NCBI GenBank assembly: GCA_945881865.1
Contig: CAMCVK010000002.1
Span: forward strand, 62,001-126,000
Reading direction: 5' to 3'
Origin: Fimbriimonas ginsengisoli Gsoil 348
GTDB lineage: Bacteria; Armatimonadota; Fimbriimonadia; Fimbriimonadales; Fimbriimonadaceae
DNA length: 64,000 bases
A model generated the notes under the pieces. The model worked only from the letters and a program-made list of their open reading frames with translations. It was not told the DNA's origin and did not search any database. This document shows positions 8,783-18,005 of this stretch, piece by piece. Made by a program: the position numbers and the translations under genes. How positions within the stretch are numbered: position 1 is the stretch's first letter; each line of letters begins with the position of its first letter.

Positions 8783-9134
8783 TTGCAAGTCTCCGTGCAT
8801 CCACGCGAAAGGCGGCAATCACCCCGTACACCTCGCTGGCGACTTCCTCGTTGTAGATATGGGAGGTCAAGTTACGCTTATCGATGTAGTCCAGCCATCG
8901 ATCCGGGCTGTCAATCAGACCCTCGCTGGCCGCCAGACGAATAACTTCTTTCGGGCTATATGCCGTGAGACCCCGGTCCCCCAAAACGCGCCGCATGCTT
9001 TTCCAGCAAGCCTCCAGGGAGTATTCGAATCGCTTGATCCACGCGTCCCGAATTGCCGGAGAAAAGGTCTCTTTCTCCAATTCGTCTAGGGTCGCCAAAG
9101 CTTTTAACAAAGGAGACAGCCACTGTCTCTCCAT
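8763..9134 (-). CDS. hepT: HepT-like HEPN-domain RNase toxin
   Basis: A 123-residue, mostly helical HEPN protein. It carries the RX4HXY motif at residues 87-94 (RNLTSHIY). The arginine and histidine are the expected RNase residues, and Y94 is the expected target of AMP addition by MntA. It resembles the HI0074 'nucleotidyltransferase substrate-binding' family. On the minus strand a TACGCT box lies seven bases before the ATG, consistent with a leaderless transcript. With mntA it forms a two-gene type VII-like toxin-antitoxin cassette lying between the direct repeats at 8361 and 9327. All motif residues are present, so the toxin should be functional. Confidence 0.85.
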   Translation of the reverse strand: MERQWLSPLLKALATLDELEKETFSPAIRDAWIKRFEYSLEACWKSMRRVLGDRGLTAYSPKEVIRLAASEGLIDSPDRWLDYIDKRNLTSHIYNEEVASEVYGVIAAFRVDARRLANVLSES

Positions 9135-9290
9135 GCCATCTAGCGTACCCAGTCAACTTTTTCCCCTCGGAATTTCCCACGTCACCCATGGCGAATTCCT
9201 CGCTAACTCCACGCTGATTCAAAACTGCAGATAGCTTCGGTATTATATGCGCCACTTTGCCTTAGCCTAACCCGCCGCCGGTATCGCACA

Positions 9291-9374
9291 GTGTCCATTA
9301 GCGACCAGACCTTCCTGATGACCCGTAAACATACGAGGCTGCGCGACCAGTACCTGCAACGGTTGAAGAAGTGA
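9291..9374 (+). pseudogene. remnant of an amidohydrolase gene 3' end
   Basis: In frame, this stretch reads VSISDQTFLMT, then RKHTRLRDQYLQRLKK and TGA. It matches the end of the tandem amidohydrolase (VFINGQPVPLTSKHTRLRDQYLQRLKK): near-identical at the end and weakly similar just before it. There is no body of a gene upstream. The original 3' end was probably displaced when the toxin-antitoxin segment arrived, or a second amidohydrolase gene was deleted. From 9135 to 9290 I see nothing else. Confidence 0.65.
9327..9372 (+). repeat. direct repeat, right copy
   Basis: Second copy of the 46-base repeat at 8361-8406, 44 of 46 positions identical, both differences in one short stretch (AGA versus CGC). 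It marks the far side of the HEPN/MNT cassette. Confidence 0.85.
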
Positions 9375-9419
9375 GCGGCTTTGGGCAGTCTCGTGAGGGG
9401 CTGCCCTCCGTCAACCTTG

Positions 9420-9425
9420 TATAAT
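9420..9425 (+). promoter_or_regulatory. -10 box of pyrG
   Basis: A perfect TATAAT lies 63 bases before the pyrG start; no convincing -35 is seen. The leader (about 9432-9488) contains a TTCGCC/GGCGAA inverted repeat near 9445-9456 and then the ribosome site. An attenuation role is possible but not shown. Confidence 0.5.
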
Positions 9426-9431
9426 CTCTAA

Positions 9432-11108
<1,677 letters not shown>

Positions 11109-11111
11109 CCG

Positions 11112-11480
11112 GTGCCAAAACTTATTCGTCCGCTGGTGGAACAGCATATCGAGGCGGCCGCCGACATGCTGAAAATGGCGCCCGAGCGCGACGTGAAGAC
11201 GCTTGAGGACGAAATAGTCGCCGCGCTGGATGGGAATCCGGAGATCGTGGTGAACAAGGCCCGGCGTCTGCGGCGATCCCGGCAAATGCTGGAAATCACC
11301 GCAAACTGGATGGGCCTAGACGCGACCGGACCGGCGATGCAGAAGGCCCTGCTCGAAACTTGGCCACGCGAGCAGGACGACTACGGCGTCTCCAAACGGG
11401 AGGATGCGGCGGAACTGGTTTTCCTCTCCAGCATTTCCGAGACGCACTTCGTCTCCGGCCGCATCCTCTTGATCCTTTAG
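11112..11480 (+). CDS. hypothetical helical protein downstream of pyrG
   Basis: A 122-residue predicted cytoplasmic, mostly helical protein that I do not recognise. It starts with GTG only three bases after the pyrG stop, so the two genes are probably cotranscribed. It has no signal peptide, membrane helix or cysteine motif. The middle is basic (NKARRLRRSRQ) and the end is hydrophobic (SGRILLIL). The 3' end overlaps the convergent VIT/VWA gene by four bases. A coding call is supported by position and tight packing. Confidence 0.6.
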   Translation: MPKLIRPLVEQHIEAAADMLKMAPERDVKTLEDEIVAALDGNPEIVVNKARRLRRSRQMLEITANWMGLDATGPAMQKALLETWPREQDDYGVSKREDAAELVFLSSISETHFVSGRILLIL

Positions 11481-13801
11481 CCCTTGATCGGCCGGATCGA
11501 CGTGATGAACGTGAGCCTTGCCAGCCATTCCAGGTCGGCGGCGTCGATCCGGCCGAAGACCACCTTGAGCCCGGCGTCTTTTCCGGTCACCTCAAGGTTG
11601 GAATCTTTGAGCTCGGCAAGCGTCTTGGCGTCCAACTTGGTGACCAAGACCTGGACTTTCAGCATGCCCTTTTTGCCGCGGAGCCGTCGGTCGATTTTGC
11701 TGGGAATTTCCACCTTTCGCTTCGCGTAATCACCAGTGGCACTCCGTTCGGAAGCTCTAGCCGGAGCCGCCTTTGACACAAGCGCCGGGGCTGAAGCCGG
11801 GACGCCGTTAACAAGACCACCGGAACCACCGGGACCGCCGGGAACACCGGCAAAGCCACCACCGCCGAAGCCTCCTCCACCTGCGGCCGAGCTGAGCCCG
11901 CGAGGCACAACATCTCGCGAGGCCTCCTGATCCGCTACGCCCTCAGGCGTTTCGACCGGAACCTCAACCGTTTGCTGCCGGCCGCCAATGTTCACCACCT
12001 TCGATTCCACCGCGACGAACGACGTGAATTCCGTCATCAGGCCGAACTGCAGGCCGAGATTCTCGATCCGCTTGTCCGCGATGGTCGACGGCTGATCCTG
12101 CTGGATTCCCTTTTCGAAAGTAATCCGCTCGATCGTGTTTCGTGCCCAAAGCGTAGGGATTGCCGGTGCCGAGGCCGATTCGCTTAGGTTCAACGGAACC
12201 GTCTGCGAGTACGGCTTGCCACCCAGGTTGCCGGTGATGATCGCCGAACCCGCGCCGGGCTTTGCGTACCGACCAAACACCACGACCGGCGTGTCATCGA
12301 ACACGTCGGGCAGGTTCAACGGCACCGTCTCGGTGGGATTCACGCCCTCGAACCGGACCTGCACGTCCGTCAGAATCGGCGTTCGCGATCGCTTCAAGAA
12401 TCGCTCCATCGCTCGATCAGCCGACTCGTTCAGCACGACGATCTCCGAAGCGCCGCGTCCCACCGTGGCCATCCCTTCGATGAGATACCGGTTGACCGAG
12501 TTGCCAATGCCGAACGTGAACATTCGCGCGCGGCCGCGATTGTTCTGGATCGCCTTCAGAATGTCGGCTTCGTTCCCGATGTATCCATCGGTGTTGAACA
12601 CAACCAAGCGGATCCGTCGCGGGTCGGCCTGATTCCGCAGCGCCGTGAGAACGCCTTCCTCCACGCTGGTTCCGCCGTTCGCGTCCATGCCTTTCACAAA
12701 AGATTCGGCTTCGGCCAAGGTGGCTTGCGTCACCGCGACTGGCGAATTGAACAGCGAGCGCGTCGTGGTGTTGAATCCCACCACGTTGAACGTATCGTTC
12801 TTTCGCAGGGCCCTCAGCATCTGCAAGGTCAGCTCTTTCGACTTCTCGATGGGGAAACCGCTTTGGCTGCCGCTCTGATCCATGACCAGAATGACCTCGC
12901 GCGGGGCGATTTGCTCGGCGGTAGGCCGAACCGGCGGCAGCACGGAAAGGCAGAAGAAGCCTTTCTTCGCCGGGTCGAAATTCGAAGTCACCGACGAGAC
13001 GATGCCGCCCGCCGCCACCCGGTACTTCAGAATGAAGTCGCGGTTTGGGATCTCCTGCTTGTTCACCAGCTCGATCTTTGCGCCGCCCTTGCCGTCGCGC
13101 TGCGACTTGACTTCGTGGAGTTGCGAGCTCAATTCCTGGATCGGCGCGCCTGCGTTCAGGTTCACGCTAAGGCCGATCGTCTGGCCGCTGCGGACCTTGG
13201 ACGAAACCCGTGGCGGGCTCAACTTATTCGCGTCGGGCGTGTTGGCCAAAAATCGCGGACCGACCACCATCGGGAACGTGAACTCGAACTGGCCGCCGTC
13301 GTACTTGAGCCGCTGGACGTAGCTGATTTCGACCTCGATCGGCTGGCCCGGCATGATGTTTGCCACCGACTGCGTGAAGACATTCGGTCGCTCTTGGTCC
13401 AGCAGGGCGGCGTTTTGCCCGGCGTTCTTGGCTTCTTCGTAAATCTTTCTGGCTTCGTCGCGCCGCTTGATGAGGCCGTTGATCGTGCGGTCGCCGATCT
13501 TCAGCGTCATGCGGTCGACCGCTGCGTTCTCCGGCAGCGGAAAGGTGTAGATCGCCTCGATGGGCTTCGAACTCGGGTTCTTAAACTTTTGCTTTACCGT
13601 GACGCGCGCGCCGAATCCGTCGATGTCGGCGGAAACGTCCGTTCGTTGCAGCGGCATGATGGTCGGTTTTGGCCCACGGATGGTGAACGAGCCGGGCGAC
13701 GGGCCGTCGTCTTCCTTGGCGCCGGCGCGGGGGATCGCGGCAAAGCCAATGAGGGCGCACGCAGGGATGAGGTAGATCAACGAGCCGGTTCTCAGTCGCA
13801 T
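11477..13801 (-). CDS. secreted VIT and von Willebrand A domain protein (inter-alpha-trypsin inhibitor heavy-chain-like)
   Basis: A 774-residue exported protein with a signal peptide (residues 1-28). A VIT domain follows (about 35-165, with YTFPLPENAAVDRMTLKIGDR). The VWA domain (about 295-470) has the MIDAS motif DQSGS near residue 309 and the matching NGGTSVEEG threonine, so a divalent metal site is expected. A glycine-rich linker (about 625-670) leads to a small C-terminal domain. There is no sortase signal or obvious C-terminal membrane anchor, so it is probably periplasmic or released. Such proteins bind other proteins or matrix; the partner is unknown. The gene stands alone, transcribed away from the tRNA gene. 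Confidence 0.85.
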   Translation of the reverse strand: MRLRTGSLIYLIPACALIGFAAIPRAGAKEDDGPSPGSFTIRGPKPTIMPLQRTDVSADIDGFGARVTVKQKFKNPSSKPIEAIYTFPLPENAAVDRMTLKIGDRTINGLIKRRDEARKIYEEAKNAGQNAALLDQERPNVFTQSVANIMPGQPIEVEISYVQRLKYDGGQFEFTFPMVVGPRFLANTPDANKLSPPRVSSKVRSGQTIGLSVNLNAGAPIQELSSQLHEVKSQRDGKGGAKIELVNKQEIPNRDFILKYRVAAGGIVSSVTSNFDPAKKGFFCLSVLPPVRPTAEQIAPREVILVMDQSGSQSGFPIEKSKELTLQMLRALRKNDTFNVVGFNTTTRSLFNSPVAVTQATLAEAESFVKGMDANGGTSVEEGVLTALRNQADPRRIRLVVFNTDGYIGNEADILKAIQNNRGRARMFTFGIGNSVNRYLIEGMATVGRGASEIVVLNESADRAMERFLKRSRTPILTDVQVRFEGVNPTETVPLNLPDVFDDTPVVVFGRYAKPGAGSAIITGNLGGKPYSQTVPLNLSESASAPAIPTLWARNTIERITFEKGIQQDQPSTIADKRIENLGLQFGLMTEFTSFVAVESKVVNIGGRQQTVEVPVETPEGVADQEASRDVVPRGLSSAAGGGGFGGGGFAGVPGGPGGSGGLVNGVPASAPALVSKAAPARASERSATGDYAKRKVEIPSKIDRRLRGKKGMLKVQVLVTKLDAKTLAELKDSNLEVTGKDAGLKVVFGRIDAADLEWLARLTFITSIRPIKG

Positions 13802-13872
13802 GTTTCATGAGTGCCGCGCGGGCCCTTGATCGTTCATGCGGTTTTTGGGTTTAATATATGTTCCGACGACCC

Positions 13873-13948
13873 GGGGGATTAGCTCAGTTGGTAGAGCACT
13901 TCCATGGCATGGAAGGGGTCAGGGGTTCGAGTCCCCTATCCTCCACCA
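13873..13948 (+). tRNA. tRNA-Ala (anticodon GGC)
   Basis: A complete 76-base cloverleaf. The acceptor arm GGGGGAT pairs with ATCCTCC (one G-T pair). The D arm is AGCTCAGTTGGTAGAGCA and the anticodon stem is CTTCC/GGAAG with loop ATGGCAT, giving anticodon GGC (codon GCC). The T arm is GGGGTTCGAGTCCCC, and CCA is encoded. It heads the accessory block that follows. I see no copy of its 3' end downstream that would prove an integration site. Confidence 0.97.
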
Positions 13949-14190
13949 AATTTGAGATCATACGACGGGATTCGCGACCACTACTTTCAGAAGTTGCGCC
14001 ATTGCATCTCGCGCACAGATGGAAGTAAGCGACGACTTAACTTACGACAATGTGTTTGGAACTGACACCTTGGGCCCACTCGCCCGAAGCGTTGACCGAC
14101 TCGGTCGCGTCCTTTAAGAAAATCTGTTTATCTGAAACTGGGCGTTCGGGCCCCGCTGACGCCACCCAGTAGACTTTCAGCAAGAACGCC
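13949..14190 (+). other. spacer between tRNA-Ala and the DUF488 gene
   Basis: No convincing gene, terminator or long repeat is seen in these 242 bases. They should hold the promoter of the DUF488 operon, but no clear -10/-35 pair stands out. Confidence 0.4.
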
Positions 14191-15078
14191 ATGCTAAGTA
14201 GACAAAGAATTGTATTAAGCATGCTTGCCGAAGCGGGGGGATGCCTGAACAAGCTTGACTTGGTCAAGCTTTTGTTCCTTCTGAACGAGGAGCATCCCAC
14301 TTTGCCGAAGTCTGCGATGCTTGAGTTCATCCCCTACCACCGTGGGCCCTACAGCTTCACGCTCGCTCATGACCTCAAGAACTTGGAGCAGTCGGGCCTT
14401 CTGAACCAATCAACACGCAACATCACGCTAACTCCGCTCGGCAAGGCAGCCGCTGCGGATGGTCCCTCCGACCTAGTGCGCCCGGTCCACTCAACGTACA
14501 CGCGCCACGGCCATCTATCTACCGCGGCCCTGATTGATCACGTTTACACGTCGTTTCCTTGGTACACCGTCAATAGCAAGTGGGAGGATCGACGCGCGCA
14601 GACGAGGCATACTGCGGAGATCGCAATCTACACCACGAGCTATGAAGGTGTGCATCTTGATGGCCTCCTAGATAGGCTCATGCGCCATGGCATCCGGAGA
14701 CTCGTTGACGTTCGCGCCAACCCTGTCGCGCGTCGCTTCGGCTTCCACAAATCGACTCTGGCCCGCATCTGCCCCAAAGTTGGAATCGAGTACGTCCACA
14801 TTCCCGAAGTCGGCATCCCAGGCACTTGGCGAACTGATCTCGATACGTTTGACTCATACCAGCGCTTGTTCCATCGATACGAAGCCGAGGTGCTCCCTGG
14901 CCAGCGTAACGCGCTCGATTTTCTTGCGGCACTTATTCGCGAGACGCCCTCCGCGTTGATGTGCAAGGAGGCGAACCCGCTCTGTTGCCATCGAACGACC
15001 CTGGCCCATCAGCTCTCGCGCGAGTTGGCTCTGCCTGTCATCGACTTAGGCTCGGGGGTGAACGGTGGCCTCTTCTGA
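14191..15078 (+). CDS. winged-helix (Panacea/DUF4065-like) and DUF488 fusion protein
   Basis: A 295-residue cytoplasmic protein with two parts. Residues 1-85 look like the helix-turn-helix of Panacea/SocA-like antitoxin domains (LDLVKLLFLLNEEHP, HRGPYSFTLAHDL). Residues about 145-290 are a DUF488 domain with IRRLVDVRANPVARRFGFH and the signature CKEANPLCCHR (C-x-E-x2-P-x2-CHR). DUF488 has been related to rhodanese/cysteine-phosphatase-like folds, so the first cysteine could be nucleophilic. The stop overlaps the next gene by 14 bases, and the two are surely coupled. A role in sensing or processing modified nucleic acids or in biological conflict is inference from the architecture. Confidence 0.75.
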   Translation: MLSRQRIVLSMLAEAGGCLNKLDLVKLLFLLNEEHPTLPKSAMLEFIPYHRGPYSFTLAHDLKNLEQSGLLNQSTRNITLTPLGKAAAADGPSDLVRPVHSTYTRHGHLSTAALIDHVYTSFPWYTVNSKWEDRRAQTRHTAEIAIYTTSYEGVHLDGLLDRLMRHGIRRLVDVRANPVARRFGFHKSTLARICPKVGIEYVHIPEVGIPGTWRTDLDTFDSYQRLFHRYEAEVLPGQRNALDFLAALIRETPSALMCKEANPLCCHRTTLAHQLSRELALPVIDLGSGVNGGLF

Positions 15079-15871
15079 TCGTCGGCGAATCCTCATTACG
15101 GTTCTGACCTATCCCCATCCGTCCAAGAAGTATCAGGAGACGGTCTGCACGGCGGGAATCACCGAGGACGGCCAATGGGTACGCCTGTATCCGCTGCCCC
15201 TCAGATCGTTGCCGAAGGAACAGCAGCTCCGCAAATGGCACTGGGTCGAGTTGGGAACGTTGCCACCAACCAACGATGTCCGCCCCGAGAGTCGACGTCC
15301 ATTGCTTGATAACCTCGTCGTTGGCGCGAGGCTCGACCCTGTCAAGGATCGCGAGGAACGGAGAAAACTCGTTAACTTGCTGCCCCATCGCTCGCTCCTG
15401 GGCTGGGAAGCCGCCTATGACCTGGACAAGACTTCGCTCGGGGTGCTGGTGCCGAAACAGGTTTTGGACGTTGAGCACGAGGCGGAGGATGAGAACTGGA
15501 CAGAGGCAGACAGGTCAGCGCTCTCTCAACTCAACCTCTTCGCCGACACGCCGAGGACGCTACACAAGATTCCGTGCCGCTTCCGCTACGTCTTCAAGGA
15601 TGAAGATGGGCGCGTTCGGCGCCTGACTATTCGCGACTGGGAATTGGGGATGCTGTTCCTGAAGATGCGCGAACAACATGGCGAGACGGAAGCCATCAGG
15701 AAGGTCAAGCAGAAGTATCTAGACCAGATTTGCGCAGCCGATAAGGACACCCGGTTCTTTGTGGGCACGATGTACCCGTACAACCAGTGGATGGTCGTAG
15801 GGACGTTCTGGCCGCCGCGCTCCAATGCTCAGGCGTCAGGTCAAGGTGATCTCTTTGGAAGCGGAGATTAG
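15065..15871 (+). CDS. probable dual-OB-fold protein partnered with DUF488
   Basis: A 268-residue protein starting with GTG inside the end of the DUF488 gene. The N-terminus (RRRILITVLTYPHPSKKYQETVCTAG, given here in part) and the C-terminal RFFVGTMYPYNQWMVVG resemble proteins regularly found next to DUF488 genes. I associate these with two OB-like beta-barrels, from memory and not from a search. Most of the chain is beta-rich and basic, with RFRYVFKDEDGRVRRLTIRDWE in the middle. It has no signal or membrane helix. Nucleic-acid binding is a reasonable guess; an enzymatic role is not evident. Confidence 0.6.
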   Translation: MASSDRRRILITVLTYPHPSKKYQETVCTAGITEDGQWVRLYPLPLRSLPKEQQLRKWHWVELGTLPPTNDVRPESRRPLLDNLVVGARLDPVKDREERRKLVNLLPHRSLLGWEAAYDLDKTSLGVLVPKQVLDVEHEAEDENWTEADRSALSQLNLFADTPRTLHKIPCRFRYVFKDEDGRVRRLTIRDWELGMLFLKMREQHGETEAIRKVKQKYLDQICAADKDTRFFVGTMYPYNQWMVVGTFWPPRSNAQASGQGDLFGSGD

Positions 15872-15976
15872 TGAAACCGTAACCCACGAACCGCGGAAAA
15901 CTTGAAGTCGGGATACAACCGTTCTCGATTAAGCAGCTCGTTTCCTCTGTTCTAGACCGGGTTCAGGATGCCAGGG

Positions 15977-16008
15977 CGCGATTCAAAACACGCACTTTCC
16001 GAATCGCG
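15977..16008. repeat. inverted repeat between the DUF488 operon and the ankyrin gene
   Basis: CGCGATTC (15977-15984) pairs perfectly with GAATCGCG (16001-16008) around a 16-base loop. It lacks a T-run, so it is a weak terminator candidate. The rest of 15872-16058 shows nothing. Confidence 0.4.
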
Positions 16009-16058
16009 TCCAAAAATCTCCATCAGATTACTTTTGCGGTTTCCACTTTTTCAAACTT

Positions 16059-16099
16059 GAGAGGAAGGGCCAAGGATGGCGAGTCCAGCGACGGCTTCC
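16059..16099 (+). repeat. 41-base imperfect direct repeat, copy 1 (3' of the ankyrin gene)
   Basis: Begins GAGAGGAAGGG and matches 17716-17756 at about 31 of 41 positions in the same orientation. The copies lie just outside both ends of the ankyrin gene. Confidence 0.5.
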
Positions 16100-17560
16100 T
16101 CACCGCCTCAGTAGCTCAACCGTGGTCTGTGCCTCCACGAGCGCCTTCTCGGCCACCCCTTCGCCGGGGATGCCGATGTAACCGAGGGCCTTGCCCAACC
16201 CAAGACCAATGAACTTGGATACGGGGTGCGTCCAGGTTTGCAGGTGGTCGTGGGCATGGTCAAATGCCGTCTTCCCCTGCTTATCCTTCAGCGTCCGATC
16301 CGCACCTCCATTTAGCAAAAGCCGCACGCATTCGGGTTCGCCGTGCTGCGCGGCGAGCATCAGCGCCGTTTGCCCGTGCTCATTCAACGCGTTGACGTCG
16401 GCACCGTTCCGAAGGAGCACCTCCACGGACTTCGGAGACCCCCAGTCGCCAAACACCGCTTCATGAAGCGGCCGCTTGCCTCGGGAAAGAAGATTTGGGT
16501 CCGCTCCTGCATCGATCAGCGCTTGGACCGTCTCGGCGACTTGCTTTTCACGCCCGCCGTTTCCATCTCCCTGCCAGCAGGCGTAATGGAGGGGGCTTCC
16601 GTGCGATTCATCAGGCTTGTTCGCGTCCGCGCCAAGCTCGATCAGCGCCCGCACCACTTTCGGATTCATATGAATGCCAGAAGCCATGATGAGCTTCTGT
16701 TGAATCATGGCTTGATCTTCTTTGCCAAGTAAGAACCGAAGAACGGTTAGGTTCTCGGCTTCGATGGCATTGTCAATGGCATCGAAGCCGAAGGTGCCAG
16801 CCCCCGGGCGTACGCCCTGATTCCATAGATACTCGGCGACCTCTACGCTTCCGACGTCGCTAAAGGCATTGATTCCGCCAACCTTGAAACCGGCAGGAAA
16901 GCCCGCTTCCACGATCAACTTAACGCAGTCCAAGCTCCCCGCCGCGGACGCAGCAAACAGCGGGACCGCCTGGTGGCTAAAACCCTCCATGACGTCCCGT
17001 AGCGAAGCAAGAATCTCCTGATCCAGGAGTTCAGTCATGATGTAGGAGCCAGATTCGGGAGGGCGAGCTGGCCCCACCTTGGCGCCGCGCTCGAGCAATA
17101 GCCTAAGTCGAGCGGGGTCGCCGACCGAACAAGCCTCGTACACGCAAGACCTCCCGTTGTTCGCAAACTCGTTAGGATCGCCACCGGCATCGAGGATCAA
17201 GCCTAGGCGCTCTGCATCGCCACCGCCCCAATGGTGGTAGGTGTGATCTGGCTCGAGATCCGCCAGGTTCGCTTCGGTCAGCGGATATCCGGTTCCACCA
17301 CCGGACGCGTACCAAGTTGGGCTCACCTCGCCTTCCGACACCGCGAAAGGGTCGGCACCGTGATCCAGAAGCAGTCGTACGACTTCGGCGGTCGCCTTCG
17401 GCGCAGCGACGGCAACCATGAGCGGAGTGACCTGATCTAGGAACAGACCATGATCCGACTCCGCCGGCATATGGAAGTTCGGATCGACGCCGGCCTCGAG
17501 CAACTGCTTTACGCTGGAGGCATCCCCCATCCGAATGGCTTGGATCAGCTCAACGCTCAT
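16100..17560 (-). CDS. ankyrin-repeat protein
   Basis: A 486-residue cytoplasmic protein made almost wholly of ankyrin repeats. Clear units are TPLMVAVAAPKATAEVVRLL, GSPLHYACWQGDG, RPLHEAVFGDW and GQTALMLAAQHGEPECVRLL, each with the usual LLxxGADPN-type turn. The C-terminus (about 445-486) leaves the repeat pattern and may be a small helical cap. It should act by binding a protein; no enzymatic domain is attached. Start ATG at 17560 has both a GAGGG site and a TACAAT -10 box ending six bases upstream. It sits between the DUF488 pair and the Fic pair and is flanked by a 41-base repeat, suggesting arrival as a unit. Confidence 0.9.
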   Translation of the reverse strand: MSVELIQAIRMGDASSVKQLLEAGVDPNFHMPAESDHGLFLDQVTPLMVAVAAPKATAEVVRLLLDHGADPFAVSEGEVSPTWYASGGGTGYPLTEANLADLEPDHTYHHWGGGDAERLGLILDAGGDPNEFANNGRSCVYEACSVGDPARLRLLLERGAKVGPARPPESGSYIMTELLDQEILASLRDVMEGFSHQAVPLFAASAAGSLDCVKLIVEAGFPAGFKVGGINAFSDVGSVEVAEYLWNQGVRPGAGTFGFDAIDNAIEAENLTVLRFLLGKEDQAMIQQKLIMASGIHMNPKVVRALIELGADANKPDESHGSPLHYACWQGDGNGGREKQVAETVQALIDAGADPNLLSRGKRPLHEAVFGDWGSPKSVEVLLRNGADVNALNEHGQTALMLAAQHGEPECVRLLLNGGADRTLKDKQGKTAFDHAHDHLQTWTHPVSKFIGLGLGKALGYIGIPGEGVAEKALVEAQTTVELLRR

Positions 17561-17698
17561 TCCCTCATTGTATTGGAGATTGACGAATGGTACCGACGCT
17601 CACAGTGCACTTGGACGGAGAAAGCATCGCGAATTTCCTAATCGGTTGTGATGTATGGTATCTTCATTTTACTTCACAATCACACTCAGATACAAACT

Positions 17699-17726
17699 CC
17701 CTTCCTTTCGTTTACGAGAGGAAGGG
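17699..17726. repeat. 12-bp hairpin upstream of the ankyrin gene
   Basis: CCCTTCCTTTCG (17699-17710) pairs with CGAGAGGAAGGG (17715-17726), with one G-T pair and a TTTA loop. Its right arm is the start of repeat copy 2. It may be the edge of a small repeat element. Confidence 0.55.
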
Positions 17727-17756
17727 TCGGGGATGGAGAGTCCGGCGGAGGTCGCC
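17716..17756 (+). repeat. 41-base imperfect direct repeat, copy 2 (5' of the ankyrin gene)
   Basis: Partner of 16059-16099. Both begin with the same 11 bases and share the GATGG and GAGTCC blocks. Confidence 0.5.
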
Positions 17757-17784
17757 CCGGAGCTGCAAAAACGCCGTTCCATCC

Positions 17785-17814
17785 CTGACCACCACTATCT
17801 AGCCGACGTATACT
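17785..17814 (+). promoter_or_regulatory. promoter of the VbhA-like antitoxin gene
   Basis: CTGACC (17785-17790) and TATACT (17809-17814) are 18 bases apart. The -10 box ends two bases before an ATG at 17817 and eight before the in-frame ATG at 17823. The second is therefore the better start, for a leaderless mRNA. Confidence 0.55.
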
Positions 17815-17822
17815 AAATGAGG

Positions 17823-18005
17823 ATGGAAACGTTCGCGAAAGAGAGCAAGCATCTCAGCACCCCGGAGCAGCGCACGGCATCCGCGGTGCGAAGCGTTGTA
17901 GCATCATCCCAAGCCGAGGGAATCACGGTGACGGCAGCTGAGATTCGGCGTCTAGCTGCTGAGCGCGTTCGATCCAATACTCGAACAACGAAGTCAGAGG
18001 TTTGA
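17823..18005 (+). CDS. VbhA-like Fic inhibitor (antitoxin), convergent with the Fic gene
   Basis: A 60-residue helical protein matching the pattern of class I Fic antitoxins. EQRTASAVRSVVASSQAEG contains the inhibitory motif [S/T]xxxE[G/N] as S28-SQA-E32-G33; the glutamate would block ATP binding in the Fic active site. Known VbhA genes precede their toxin on the same strand. Here the gene faces the Fic gene, and the last 83 bases are shared by both strands. Start 17823 is preferred over 17817 from promoter spacing. Some doubt remains because the ORF is short, but motif and neighbour agree. Confidence 0.7.
   Translation: METFAKESKHLSTPEQRTASAVRSVVASSQAEGITVTAAEIRRLAAERVRSNTRTTKSEV

Noticed and set aside
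8409-9374. Complete insertion sequence around the HEPN/MNT genes
   Set aside because: There is no transposase and no terminal inverted repeats; the flanking direct repeat is 46 bp of coding sequence, far longer than an IS target duplication.
9384-9406. GGGCAG/CTGCCC stem as a terminator before pyrG
   Set aside because: Only six pairs with a 12-base loop and no T-run; may be chance.
12725-13810. A 361-codon plus-strand open frame
   Set aside because: Antisense shadow of the VIT/VWA gene; no recognisable motif or ribosome site.
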